DNA of 43,546 nt from Pseudomonadota bacterium (GCA_021782365.1 JAJXVB010000015.1:1-43546); one strand, 5' to 3'. Counted from the stretch's first letter, positions 34,255 to 43,015 are shown. Numbers and translations: made by a program. The notes: generated from the sequence alone by a model not told the origin.

Positions 34255-36027
34255 ATGAAAAGTTCTGCCCAACTTTTCGAATCAACCGCGCTGCTTGACT
34301 GGCTGCCAGATGAGACTTTCTTCAGCTTGGTCAGCCGAAACCATTATCTTTGGGGGCATGGTGCGGATTGGCGAACGAGCGAGATGCTATTTGGGTCACG
34401 GCGTATTGGTATTCATCACGACTTGCCAAATGGCATAGGCGTATTTGCAGAACGCACCGACAATCAGCTTGGTACTGTTGACGAAATCGTGCGACAGCGA
34501 ACACTGCTCAAATACTATGGCCGATTCTTATCTGCTGAAGATGAGCATGAAGCTGTGCTGGCCTTGTCCGGCAATAGCGTCGCGCATTTAAAGTACCGGC
34601 TTGGATTACTGACAAGCCGGTTTCGCGCGAATCATCCCCTTAAAGCCTGTACCTCGTGCATGGAAGAGAATGCTGAGGAATTCGGTTGGGCTTACTGGCA
34701 TATGGAGCACCAGTATCCAGGAGTGTGGTGGTGCAATATTCATGACAAGCCCTTGCAGGAGTCTTTGCTCAAGTCGACAGGGGTAAACCGGTTCTTGTGG
34801 CACCTGCCCAGTAATGAGTCAATGCGACAATGGCCCCATGAAGTGCGCGGTCATATGGAATCAGCTGCAGCGAGGCTCTCCTATTTATCTCATACAACAA
34901 TCGATTTGATCGCAGAGACGCAGCTTGGGGAGCTAGATCCCAGCCGGTTGATTCGAGCTTACCGCGTGGAGCTGGCACAGCGTGGCTGGCTGACCGAAGC
35001 CGGCAGCCTCCGTTTGGCAGTGATTGCAGAGAGCTTTTTGGAATATTCACGCTGGCTCCGACTTATACCGGAATTGGAGGCCTTGCCGACAACCATCGAG
35101 GAGTCAAAAGCGCAAATAGGGAGGCTTCTCAGGATGATGCATAGCGGGACACACCCGCTGCGCCATATTTTGATCATAGATTGGCTGTTTGGAAACGCAG
35201 AAGCTTTTCTTAAGCTGTATCGATCATTGCCAGAAGAAGTTGAATCGGCGGAGGATGAGGTACAAGACCATAATGCCGGGGCACATGAAGACGATAATGC
35301 GCGAGCGTTATCCGAAAAGATGATCCAGTTGATGAAGGTTGAAGGATTATCTGCGCGTGCTACTGCTGAGCAACTGGGTGTTGATACTTCGACTGTGATT
35401 GCATGGGCTTCGCAGCATGGCATAGAAATTTCAAGGCGCCCCAAAATCCTGAAGTCAGATCGTCGCAAGCTACTGATCGCCGATTTGCGCAAGGGCATGG
35501 ATAAAGCTGCAACAGCACAAGCGCATGGAATCTCGGTTGTAACTGTTACCAAGGTACTGTTAAGCGAGATCGGTTTGCACGAGGCCTGGCAGAAAGCGCG
35601 CCAAAAAATAACGCAAACAAAGAACCGGAAAGTGTGGAGCAAACTGCTGGCTGAATATGGCGGACTGGGCACAAAAATAATGAGAAGCATGAAACCGGCT
35701 GTGTATACATGGCTCTACCGCAATGACCGTTCCTGGTTGCAACAAAACCTTCCTGTGCGCTGCACAGACGCACAAATGCAAGACAAGCCCAGAGTTGCAT
35801 GGGATCAGCGGGATTTGAAGCTCAGTGCCATGGTGGAAGCGGCTGTGTTTGAAATCAGTTCTAGCCAAGCACAATCGAAAATCCAGTTGTGGCAGCTTTA
35901 TCAACGCGTTCCTGAGCTCAAGGCGAAACTATCAGTGCTGGACCGTCTACCACTGACACGCCGCGTTATTGAAAGGGCCTTGGATCGGCGGCCATCCAAA
36001 CTTTATCCGGACGACTTATTGAGCTGA
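34255..36027 (+). CDS. tnsD: TniQ/TnsD-family target-selection protein
   Basis: This is a 590-residue protein. The N-terminal TniQ domain includes the TnsD-like order FGSRRIGIHHDLPNGIGVFAE, then TLLKYYGRFL, and a zinc-finger region with CTSC near residue 131 and WWCNIHDKPL near 159. The C-terminal half has several HTH-like segments (ATAEQLGVDTSTVIAWASQHG and AATAQAHGISVVTVTKVL), expected for DNA recognition. TnsD of Tn7 is 508 residues and binds the glmS end. Given the insertion site this protein is the best candidate for glmS targeting, although the second TniQ is not excluded. No clear Shine-Dalgarno site was seen. It faces away from the transposon end and reads toward the HTH/TniQ pair. 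Confidence 0.85.
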   Translation: MKSSAQLFESTALLDWLPDETFFSLVSRNHYLWGHGADWRTSEMLFGSRRIGIHHDLPNGIGVFAERTDNQLGTVDEIVRQRTLLKYYGRFLSAEDEHEAVLALSGNSVAHLKYRLGLLTSRFRANHPLKACTSCMEENAEEFGWAYWHMEHQYPGVWWCNIHDKPLQESLLKSTGVNRFLWHLPSNESMRQWPHEVRGHMESAAARLSYLSHTTIDLIAETQLGELDPSRLIRAYRVELAQRGWLTEAGSLRLAVIAESFLEYSRWLRLIPELEALPTTIEESKAQIGRLLRMMHSGTHPLRHILIIDWLFGNAEAFLKLYRSLPEEVESAEDEVQDHNAGAHEDDNARALSEKMIQLMKVEGLSARATAEQLGVDTSTVIAWASQHGIEISRRPKILKSDRRKLLIADLRKGMDKAATAQAHGISVVTVTKVLLSEIGLHEAWQKARQKITQTKNRKVWSKLLAEYGGLGTKIMRSMKPAVYTWLYRNDRSWLQQNLPVRCTDAQMQDKPRVAWDQRDLKLSAMVEAAVFEISSSQAQSKIQLWQLYQRVPELKAKLSVLDRLPLTRRVIERALDRRPSKLYPDDLLS

Positions 36028-36054
36028 AATTCAGGGCCAATATATTTTTTGTGC

Positions 36055-36084
36055 TTGTTATTCATTTATGCATTGTTGTATGCT
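36055..36084 (+). promoter_or_regulatory. Possible promoter of the HTH-tniQ pair
   Basis: TTGTTA (36055-36060) and TATGCT (36079-36084) are 18 bases apart. Transcription would start at about the HTH gene's ATG at 36091, which has no ribosome binding site. A leaderless message is therefore possible. Confidence 0.4.
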
Positions 36085-36090
36085 TAACGC

Positions 36091-36453
36091 ATGATAAGTC
36101 CAGATCAAAAATCTCGCGCATTGCGTGCAGCCCAAACATGTCGGCTGCACGGCATCACCCAGGCGGAAATTGCCGAGGCCGTTGGCGCCAGCCAGCCGCA
36201 GGTCAGCCGAATATTGAAAGCTCAGGGGCTGAGGTCTTCAAGACTGTTTGAAGAAGTCTGTCTTTACGTTGAACGTTTCAGCGGCGGTGTAACCGCCGAG
36301 GCGGTTCGCACAAATGAAGATCTGATTGAAGCTATGAGGTTAACCTGGGATGGATCCGCCTCGCATGCCAAAGCCCTGTCAGCAGTGATCAGGTCACTTG
36401 CTGTGCTCGGACCCTTAAAGAACACCTCTACTATTGCCCGCAAAGGAAAATGA
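36091..36453 (+). CDS. Small helix-turn-helix protein preceding the second tniQ gene
   Basis: This is a 120-residue protein with an N-terminal HTH: HGITQAEIAEAVGASQPQVSRILKAQG at about residues 20-45, like Xre/Cro or transposon HTH proteins. The C-terminal half is helical (LFEEVCLYVERFSGG, SASHAKALSAVIRSL). The stop codon abuts the ATG of the second tniQ with no gap, so the two are surely co-expressed. It could be a repressor of the transposon genes, or a DNA-binding partner giving the TniQ protein a second target. No ribosome binding site is visible, and a promoter is placed so that the message may be leaderless. The family is not identified. Confidence 0.75.
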   Translation: MISPDQKSRALRAAQTCRLHGITQAEIAEAVGASQPQVSRILKAQGLRSSRLFEEVCLYVERFSGGVTAEAVRTNEDLIEAMRLTWDGSASHAKALSAVIRSLAVLGPLKNTSTIARKGK

Positions 36454-37857
36454 ATGCTGATCAGACCAACACCCTTTCCTGAAGAATTAGATCGCGGCTA
36501 TCTGGGGCGCGTGATGCGCAAAAATGGGGCCGATACAGAAAAAGATGCCGAGAAATTAATGGCGACTTGGGCCGGCGTTGCTGATAAAAGCAGGCGGGAA
36601 GTTTCGTGCCTGGAATTGCTCAGCAAAGTGGCCGGCGTGGACTTGCCGACTTTTGTACGACAACATTCCACGCTTCCATTTAGGCGCGCAATTATTTCCT
36701 ATCGATCCGACTTAGCGCATGGAAGCGAGCAGAACCGTTCCTTGCTTTGGACGTCAGGGATGCGTCTGGCGAGAACAGGGGTATACTTTTGTGCCGAGTG
36801 CGTACATGAAGATCAAGGTTTTCATGGAGAAAGCTATTGGCGCCGAGAGCACCAGATCCCAGGTGCTTTGTGGTGTTCCAAGCATATGACACCGCTAAAA
36901 TATACAGAGAATGAATCGGCACTCTTATTCCCACCGTCAGTGCAGTTGCAGAACTGTCTATCGGTGGACCAAGCCTGGTTTGAAGAGTCTTTGCAGAATA
37001 AGGCAATACACCGTTACATTGAAATCGGTTCACATTTATTGGCTAGCACATCACCGTATATTGCCAGTCAGGTATCTGCAGTTTTGAAAGCCAGGGCAGT
37101 CGAGTTGGGTTATCAGACGCGAAATGGAAAAGTGAAGCTTCCGCTTTTAAGCGATGCAATTATCAATGCATTCGGCCGGAAGTGGTTATCACTGGTGCTG
37201 CCTGTACTGACTGACAAACCCAAAAGCGTGCTTTTAGGTCATATGGATGGCGTTTTGTATAAAAAGATTGCCATATATGTTGGTGCATATGCTTTGGCAT
37301 TTGCGGTCATGTATGAGAATGTGGATATGGCACTGAACGCGCTTCAATCGGATTTGGTAGTAGAGAAAAGAACGCGGCGCGCATCTGTTCAATTAACTCG
37401 CGAAGAACTGATTAATGCCTATATTCAGGGGCGGGGCAATTATTCTGCAATAGCAGCACTCATGTCTCCGGACAGTCCAACGGTGTCTAAAAGGCTTAAA
37501 GCAGCCGGGCTGCCAAATTTGGTTCAAAAAACAAAGCAGAATGTTTTTAAGGCAGTGGTTGCGTTCTATATCGAAGAGTTGTCCTTGTCAGCCAGTGCAG
37601 CAAAGGGGAATATCAGCATAGAGACAATGGAAGAATTAATACGCAATGTCAGCTCCGAATTCACTCAGGCAATTCGGGCAATGTGCTTCCCAACAAGTGG
37701 ACGTGGATCGGGAATTCGTCGTGCCAAACAGCTTACACCCTACGAGGCAAGCCAGGCCAAGGGTGCAGTTGCAACAAAGTTCAGTCATCGCATACGTAGC
37801 GAACAGCTGCGCGCGCTTGAGCTCCGAAAAAATATGGATACACAATATCGAGCATAG
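36454..37857 (+). CDS. tniQ: Second TniQ-family protein
   Basis: This is a 467-residue protein with an N-terminal TniQ domain (PFPEELDRGYLGRVMRKNG, then FCAECVHEDQGFHG near residue 112 and HQIPGALWCSKHMTPL near 139, which form the zinc finger). The C-terminal part is different from the TnsD-like protein and shorter, with one HTH-like segment near 345 (IAALMSPDSPTVSKRLKAAG). AAAGGAAAA precedes the ATG, which directly follows the HTH gene stop. TniQ proteins link TnsC to a targeting factor. Two TniQ genes are known in some Tn7-like elements, where the second serves mobile DNA targets. Here no cas genes accompany it, so the HTH protein is the natural partner. It converges on tnsC. Confidence 0.82.
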   Translation: MLIRPTPFPEELDRGYLGRVMRKNGADTEKDAEKLMATWAGVADKSRREVSCLELLSKVAGVDLPTFVRQHSTLPFRRAIISYRSDLAHGSEQNRSLLWTSGMRLARTGVYFCAECVHEDQGFHGESYWRREHQIPGALWCSKHMTPLKYTENESALLFPPSVQLQNCLSVDQAWFEESLQNKAIHRYIEIGSHLLASTSPYIASQVSAVLKARAVELGYQTRNGKVKLPLLSDAIINAFGRKWLSLVLPVLTDKPKSVLLGHMDGVLYKKIAIYVGAYALAFAVMYENVDMALNALQSDLVVEKRTRRASVQLTREELINAYIQGRGNYSAIAALMSPDSPTVSKRLKAAGLPNLVQKTKQNVFKAVVAFYIEELSLSASAAKGNISIETMEELIRNVSSEFTQAIRAMCFPTSGRGSGIRRAKQLTPYEASQAKGAVATKFSHRIRSEQLRALELRKNMDTQYRA

Positions 37858-38048
37858 CTTTGAGCAGAACCTAAAGCGTAGTGTTGTACCATACAGGCTT
37901 AATTCCTATCATCAAATGCTGGGCTTGCAAATAAAGGAAAATATAATCGATGACTTTGCAATCTACGCACAAGACCGCTGTACTTGCGAAATGTAGTGGA
38001 CAATTCGATTCCGGCAACAGCATTTCTTTTCTGAGAACACGGGCAAGA

Positions 38049-38070
38049 ACCCTCGCCCGAAGGCGAGGGT
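38049..38070. terminator. Hairpin between the convergent tniQ and tnsC genes
   Basis: A perfect stem, ACCCTCGCC with GGCGAGGGT, closes a CGAA loop. It lies between the second tniQ stop (37857) and the tnsC stop (38076). The T runs are short on both sides, so termination may be partial in each direction. Confidence 0.6.
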
Positions 38071-38075
38071 GTGCT

Positions 38076-39347
38076 TTAGATTGAACCGACAGAAGACCAG
38101 AAAGTAGACCAAAATCCATCGTCACGTGCAACCAGATCTTCGTATCTGGACATGCGTTGCGGGTCTTTACTGCGAAGTGCGGAAATGGCCGGTGCGATAG
38201 GCGCCAAATACGTAGCGGAAGCGCGGATGAAATCTTCGATACGTAGCGAATCTTCTTTTCTTTCGAACGCTATACGATGGGCTGCAATCCACAGAGCAAT
38301 GATAATCCGTGGCACCCCGCCAGTAAGCTCGATGATTTGCGATGCAAAGTCGGGCGTCACCTCCAGACGTTTTTGAACAAATTGGTAATTTGCCAGCTGC
38401 TTAAGAAATCCTTCAAAGAAAATGGGACTGGTTGCATCCTCAAAGAGCGGAAACTGGTGATAGCCGCTGGATACAAATCGTTCCAGGTTACTGAGACGTT
38501 TGGTCAGGGCACCGATCCCGTCTGGCGTGCCAGACAGCAACAGTGGAATCTGCCAGGTATTGGTTAACGTCAGGATCCATTTGAGACACTGATCTTCGAC
38601 AATACTTAGCTCCATGCTTTCGGCGGCTTTGGCATGCTTCCGACGTTTTTCCAGGCTTTGCAAGCGGAAGAAGTTCTGCACCTCATCCAGATGAAGCAGG
38701 CCTAGAAAATGACTGCTGGCAACTTGCCGCCATTCATCCAGCAATTTCTGGCCGTTGCGTCGATTGTTTGCTATCGCCGCCTCGAATCGATTCGGCGCCC
38801 CTGGAAAATATCTTTGCATCGTTGCATCCCAAGCTATCATCAGGTTGGCTGCAAGATCAACTGCACGACCCGTTGCAGGGACGTCAATGGATTGCCATAC
38901 CATCTGAACGTGTTTGCCAACCATGTGAGGGAAGGATTCATGAGCGATGATTTGCTGGGGATAGAGGTTCAAACCCCGCAGGATGGCTTCCGTCTTGCCT
39001 GACCCAGAGTGTCCAACGACCACGGCAGCCGTAGCAGGGGCCCTGGGAGTCTTGTGGGCTGTGGGTTCTGCGTTTAATTCCCTCCACGTCTTTGCTGACT
39101 TAGGGTCGCGATATCGGTAGTTCGGACGTATCATGAGATCAATCGTCTCGATGAGCCTGCCACCTTCCACTGACGGAATGTGAAAATCCCGTAGCTGCAT
39201 CAGGTGATGCATGCGAATATGTTTGGGCACCTTACCAACATCGCGGGGGGGCGGGGGTAAATACAGGAGCATGGTTAAAGCCTGTTGGCGCGACAGAATC
39301 GGGCCCAGGCCTTGGGTTAAAATGTTGCCCTCATAAGGGTCATTCAT
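38076..39347 (-). CDS. tnsC: TnsC-type AAA+ ATPase, transposition regulator
   Basis: TnsC is the ATPase that links target recognition to the transposase. It has 423 residues from ATG 39347. Walker A is GHSGSGKTE near residue 115 and Walker B is LLHLDEVQNFF near 220. SGTPDGIGALTKRLSNLERF is a sensor-like segment. I chose ATG 39347 because GGGGGAG lies seven bases upstream; a frame ten residues longer begins at 39377. It overlaps the tnsB stop by 8 bp. At 423 residues it is shorter than Tn7 TnsC (555). Confidence 0.88.
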   Translation of the reverse strand: MNDPYEGNILTQGLGPILSRQQALTMLLYLPPPPRDVGKVPKHIRMHHLMQLRDFHIPSVEGGRLIETIDLMIRPNYRYRDPKSAKTWRELNAEPTAHKTPRAPATAAVVVGHSGSGKTEAILRGLNLYPQQIIAHESFPHMVGKHVQMVWQSIDVPATGRAVDLAANLMIAWDATMQRYFPGAPNRFEAAIANNRRNGQKLLDEWRQVASSHFLGLLHLDEVQNFFRLQSLEKRRKHAKAAESMELSIVEDQCLKWILTLTNTWQIPLLLSGTPDGIGALTKRLSNLERFVSSGYHQFPLFEDATSPIFFEGFLKQLANYQFVQKRLEVTPDFASQIIELTGGVPRIIIALWIAAHRIAFERKEDSLRIEDFIRASATYLAPIAPAISALRSKDPQRMSRYEDLVARDDGFWSTFWSSVGSI

Positions 39348-41571
39348 TTTCTGCTCCCCCTTCGTTCGCAGCCGCAAAGATTGAACGCATCATTTCCATG
39401 TGTGCCGCGTTATATTCCTCGTGATCAGCAGCTGAATCTGGGTGGGACGTTGCGGATGTCACAGCGGCAGTCTGAATAACCGATGTTTCAAAGGCGCGTG
39501 ATTCACTCAGTGTGGGCTTTGAGCCCTGATAGCGAGCAATCGCCTCGTCCGTTAATATTTTCGCGTTCGAAACAATTTCTTCGACCTTGCGCTTCGATTG
39601 GAGGGCGTGCAGTGTTTTGGCATGCTGCGTTTCTGCATTGTTGAGTTTTCCGAACATAAACGCGTCGGCAACCTCATCCCAGGTTAGTTCAGGCGACGCG
39701 GTGGAGTAGTCGGATAGTTGCAGATCCATCAGGCCGTTTCCGGATGAGTTGGGCACCCAGATTTTTGAGACGGATCCCGGAAAATGATTGGCGTTTAAAT
39801 CCCTTCCACCGAAATTGCGCGCGTACGCAGTCCACTGCTCTTCATCTACAACATCCGAGCCATATTCCTTCCCGCCAAACATGACACCGTTACGTGTGAC
39901 TCTGCCCTCGGCAGTTGGCAGCAAGCTAGTGATCAAATCGGTGAGTGGTATGTTTCGACGCACGCCCATCCCGATCTGGTGGCCATAGTTCCAAAGGCCA
40001 GCTGGACTTGGAAAAACGCCATGGGCCTTCATGTGCGCATCGAGGCGCCTGGAACGGTCAGCAATCAGATTGTATTCTGTAAAAATCGTATACAAATACT
40101 GGGTATATTCACGCACGGTCAGCACAGCGTCATTTGGGTTGAACTTGCGTAGTTCGAATTCCTTGCGTCGCATGTCAATCGCACCTGGCACAAACAAATA
40201 TTGGCGATCTTTTTCTATACGGTGCAAAACCTCGACCAGCCCCTTCAGATCGGGTCGATAAGGTGGCGCATAGCTTAGGCATGGAATCAGTTTTGCGCCA
40301 GTGACGCTGGCGGCCTTGGCTAGGTATTCCCCTCGGTCGCACATAAGCGCTGCGCACATGGTGGGCGAGGGGCTAAGTGACAACATCGGTTGATAGCCCC
40401 ATAGCTCGCCAAGGAGTTCTGGCGGTGCGGCGGCGCTAAACAGACTGACCTTTGTCGTATCCCAGCTCGGGCCCGTTAGGCACACGTAAAATCCAACAAT
40501 TGCTGTCGACCATACGTCAACGATGATATAAACAATAGGTCTGCCAATGATCCATGCACGGTTGACTGAGGAACGTAGATAAATATCTCCTATCGTGGAA
40601 TCGATCGCCCAGGTGTGACCCGGACCTGAGACGCCTTGCCAATTTTTGCCAGTCATGCCTCGGTGGCTGCGAGCAAAATGACCCTTAGTTGTTCTATCCA
40701 ACAAACGCTGGAGTTTGGTCACATCGGTTTCCAAGATGCGACGAATTTGACGATTATTCGGATATTCACCAAGAGCTGGATCAACGGCAATCAAAGTGGT
40801 GCCGTCCTGCCGATATTTTTTGACAAAGGCGCTGGCTAAAATCTGTGTGATGCGAGCTGGCATTGCTGGCTTGGGTGTTGGAATTTGACGATCTGCGGCC
40901 ATAATGCGCGCGCGCCATTCCGAGCTCATGCCAGGTTGCTTCGGCGACAGAGTTTCTCCATATGCCCGTGCGACGCGTTGCTTGGTGGTCTTGGCACCTG
41001 CTTTTTGACGGCCACCCGGATCGCACGGTCGTAAGATGCCCTTCGCGCCGCATCGGTCATGCCTTGGGCGCAGACTGGACTTAACAAAACCGAATCGGCA
41101 AAGCGCAGAAAATAATTTGTAAATAAGTGGCTTGCTGACACCCGAGTTGGCGACCGCCTCATCCACAAGGCCGCTGATGTCTCTGCAGACGAGAATTTTT
41201 TCGCGCAGATTGTCGAAGTCCAGAAAACCTTTCATGATGTCGCAGCGCCGACCAAATTGCTCTTCATCAGATGGAGACAAGACAAATGATTCTGGTTCGA
41301 CATCGATGATTAAAAGTTCACTTTTGTCATATAGCGATTGAAGCTCATCCCGGTCTGCAAAAATAAGCTTTCCGACGAGGGGTGCGGGAGGCTTTTTGCG
41401 TTTGTGTTTGGTTTTGTCGAGCTTTTTGCGGCCACGGCGAGAGTGATTTTCTGGTGGATCCAAGCGAGCAATCAAAGTAATCCCACGCTGAATCTCCTCA
41501 AGCACCACACGGTAAAGCCCCATTTTTTCACCAGACAGAATTTTGAAAACAGAGTTGTGCATTAGATCCAT
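39340..41571 (-). CDS. tnsB: TnsB-type DDE transposase
   Basis: TnsB binds the end repeats and joins the 3' ends to target. The protein is 743 residues. A basic N-terminal region and HTH domains precede an integrase core: D near 322 (HTWAIDSTIGD), D near 410 (LMCDRGEYL) and E near 446 (GLVEVLHRIEKD), so the DDE triad is complete. A beta-barrel and helical C-terminus, thought to contact TnsC, follow. AGGAG lies a few bases before the ATG, which overlaps the tnsA stop by 10 bp. It would recognise the AATTAAAGTCGTAAATT repeats at 31631-31723. Confidence 0.92.
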   Translation of the reverse strand: MDLMHNSVFKILSGEKMGLYRVVLEEIQRGITLIARLDPPENHSRRGRKKLDKTKHKRKKPPAPLVGKLIFADRDELQSLYDKSELLIIDVEPESFVLSPSDEEQFGRRCDIMKGFLDFDNLREKILVCRDISGLVDEAVANSGVSKPLIYKLFSALCRFGFVKSSLRPRHDRCGAKGILRPCDPGGRQKAGAKTTKQRVARAYGETLSPKQPGMSSEWRARIMAADRQIPTPKPAMPARITQILASAFVKKYRQDGTTLIAVDPALGEYPNNRQIRRILETDVTKLQRLLDRTTKGHFARSHRGMTGKNWQGVSGPGHTWAIDSTIGDIYLRSSVNRAWIIGRPIVYIIVDVWSTAIVGFYVCLTGPSWDTTKVSLFSAAAPPELLGELWGYQPMLSLSPSPTMCAALMCDRGEYLAKAASVTGAKLIPCLSYAPPYRPDLKGLVEVLHRIEKDRQYLFVPGAIDMRRKEFELRKFNPNDAVLTVREYTQYLYTIFTEYNLIADRSRRLDAHMKAHGVFPSPAGLWNYGHQIGMGVRRNIPLTDLITSLLPTAEGRVTRNGVMFGGKEYGSDVVDEEQWTAYARNFGGRDLNANHFPGSVSKIWVPNSSGNGLMDLQLSDYSTASPELTWDEVADAFMFGKLNNAETQHAKTLHALQSKRKVEEIVSNAKILTDEAIARYQGSKPTLSESRAFETSVIQTAAVTSATSHPDSAADHEEYNAAHMEMMRSIFAAANEGGAENE

Positions 41572-42461
41572 GAGGTTCTCCTGCTCGCAATAGGATTAAG
41601 GGCAGTGAATTCCGCTTCCGAAAGGAGTGTGATCGGCACGTGTGGACGCCAACCGCGTCGAAGATCAAACGGCGTTTTACCGCACCAGACCGATTGCCAG
41701 AATGCGCGCTTAGCATGATCATCATCGTTGCCAAACTTTGCCGTTAGTTGTTCGAGTACATAGCTCAGCGAATGACCTTGGAGCGCATAGGTCACAGTAG
41801 AGGCGGTCAGCAGATCATCTTCCGAAACGGTAGGACCGAGTGCCCAAGGCATCGTGTCGCGCAATCTGAGTCCGACCTGCTTGTCATACAACTCAGGGGT
41901 GATCAAAAGCCATGTGACCCCTCGCACCATCCAGTACTCCCGCTCGATTTCGAGAAGTTGTTTTTTGCGCTTGTTTTTAAGTTCGCCTTTGGGTTTGAAG
42001 GAGACGGCAAGGAGTGACAGATTTTTTAAAGGTGTTTGCAGCAACAATAACAAATCGGTTGTCATCACCCATTCCGATGACAGGCACTTTTCATTGGTTT
42101 TAGGATGCTTATATCCGAGGCGCTTCGCGATTTCTAAAGATCCTGGGTAAATGGATGGAGAAGTGTCTGCCCGATATGCTGAAATTTCGTGAGGGCCGCC
42201 TTCAAGGGACAGAGAAAATTGCTCCCTGAGATCCATTAGATTCAGCACGGAAATTGAAAAAAACAGCCCTACCCATTCCCCATCGCTCAACAGTTCCCTC
42301 TGCCTTCCCTGCCACATTTGCAGGTGAGAACGGCCGCAGCTGGAGGGGTCGCTGCGAGAGACGCGGTGCCATGGAATGTAGTTTTCAAAGGTGCCTGAAC
42401 CTCGCCCAAGTCTTAGAAAACGGGCCAGGACTGTTGGTGAAAATCGTTTGGTTGTTCGCAT
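41562..42461 (-). CDS. tnsA: TnsA-type endonuclease subunit
   Basis: TnsA cuts the 5' ends so that the element moves by cut-and-paste. The protein is 299 residues from ATG 42461, which has GGAGGG close before it; a longer frame from 42515 would add 18 poorly supported residues. The nuclease fold is visible as LMDLREQFSLS near residue 79, VMTTDLLLLL near 135 and LAVSFKPKGEL near 154, giving the expected Glu, Asp and Lys. GVTWLLITPELYD, the family motif leading into the C-terminal domain, follows. tnsB overlaps its 3' end. Confidence 0.88.
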   Translation of the reverse strand: MRTTKRFSPTVLARFLRLGRGSGTFENYIPWHRVSRSDPSSCGRSHLQMWQGRQRELLSDGEWVGLFFSISVLNLMDLREQFSLSLEGGPHEISAYRADTSPSIYPGSLEIAKRLGYKHPKTNEKCLSSEWVMTTDLLLLLQTPLKNLSLLAVSFKPKGELKNKRKKQLLEIEREYWMVRGVTWLLITPELYDKQVGLRLRDTMPWALGPTVSEDDLLTASTVTYALQGHSLSYVLEQLTAKFGNDDDHAKRAFWQSVWCGKTPFDLRRGWRPHVPITLLSEAEFTALNPIASRRTSWI

Positions 42462-42532
42462 AAACCCTCCATTTTTAGGGACGAAAAATCCCGTGCCGCA
42501 AAATGCGGCTTTCAAAAATTAAAAATGGGGTA

Positions 42533-42561
42533 TTGACGGACAATGAATATGTCCGTAGACT
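42533..42561 (+). promoter_or_regulatory. Operator-covered promoter upstream of tnsA
   Basis: TTGACG (42533-42538) and TAGACT (42556-42561) are 17 bases apart on the plus strand. A perfect inverted repeat, ACGGACA (42536-42542) and TGTCCGT (42550-42556), fills most of the promoter. On the minus strand TTGTCC (42538-42543) with TAATTT (42516-42521) could be the weaker tnsA promoter. One regulator could therefore control both directions. The transposon's HTH protein is a candidate. Confidence 0.65.
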
Positions 42562-42567
42562 TCACGC

Positions 42568-42629
42568 ACCTTGCAGTGAATTCTGGTACCCCAGAGTAAA
42601 TCAGCACAGTTTGCAGACTGTGCTTTTTT
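42568..42629 (+). ncRNA. Predicted short structured RNA divergent from tnsA
   Basis: A transcript from the promoter above would be about 60 nt. It contains a hairpin with stem ATTCTGG (42580-42586) and CCAGAGT (42591-42597), including one G-U pair. It ends in a strong terminator hairpin at 42603-42624 followed by Ts. No convincing protein frame fits after the predicted start. I find no CRISPR-like repeat in it. Its function is unknown; it could regulate the transposase operon. Confidence 0.5.
42603..42629 (+). terminator. Rho-independent terminator of the short RNA
   Basis: AGCACAGT (42603-42610) pairs perfectly with ACTGTGCT (42617-42624) around a TTGCAG loop, followed by six Ts (42624-42629). 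Confidence 0.9.
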
Positions 42630-42940
42630 ATTTCCGTTTATTTAACTTTGCCTGTTTTAATCCCTCCTTTGGGTTGTCATTAAATTGAGAGGCAACCCTT
42701 CACCCAAGAGATCGATGGTGAAAAATTGCCAGCTGATATTTTTTCTATTGAAGGCCAAGACCATACATCGAAAAAATATTAATGTAGGAGGATACAAAAT
42801 TTTTTGCGGAAATGAAAGAGAAATAATTTCTTAACTTATTGTAATAAAAAGGATTATTATTAATAAGTGCAATAGGATAATTTTTGAATTTTCCGTTATC
42901 GCAAAATAGGTATGCAGGAAATGTAGTGAAATCAGAAATC

Positions 42941-42980
42941 AAAAAGAGCACGTTGCCGTGCGAACTCCGAAACCTTTCGG
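42941..42980 (-). terminator. Two hairpins followed by a T run on the minus strand
   Basis: Read on the minus strand there is first a CCGAAA/TTTCGG palindrome (42967-42980), then a GCACG stem with a GCAA loop (42948-42961), then TCTTTTT. This has the form of a rho-independent terminator. It lies 36 bp after the stop of the possible gene at 43016-43240. Confidence 0.7.
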
Positions 42981-43015
42981 CACTCTGAATGTTTTACGAA
43001 CACACCTCGGATTGT

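Larger units (their letters stand above)
31622..42629. mobile_element. Tn7-like transposon in the glmS site (minimum visible extent)
   Basis: One end is well supported: TGT terminus at 31622, three TnsB-type repeats, and the position after glmS. Inside are a DUF262/HEPN pair, two TniQ-family genes, a small HTH gene, and a complete tnsA-tnsB-tnsC operon. The other end is not in view. I find no inverted copy of the repeats up to 43546, so the element probably continues past the window; the end given here is only the last base I can tie to it. In classical Tn7 the end next to tnsA faces glmS. Here tnsABC lies distal and points toward glmS, so the machinery is reversed relative to Tn7. Confidence 0.82.

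Noticed and set aside
42543..42599. Eighteen-residue peptide MNMSVDFTHLAVNSGTPE
   Set aside because: Its start lies inside the promoter and operator, upstream of the predicted transcription start, and it has no good ribosome binding site.
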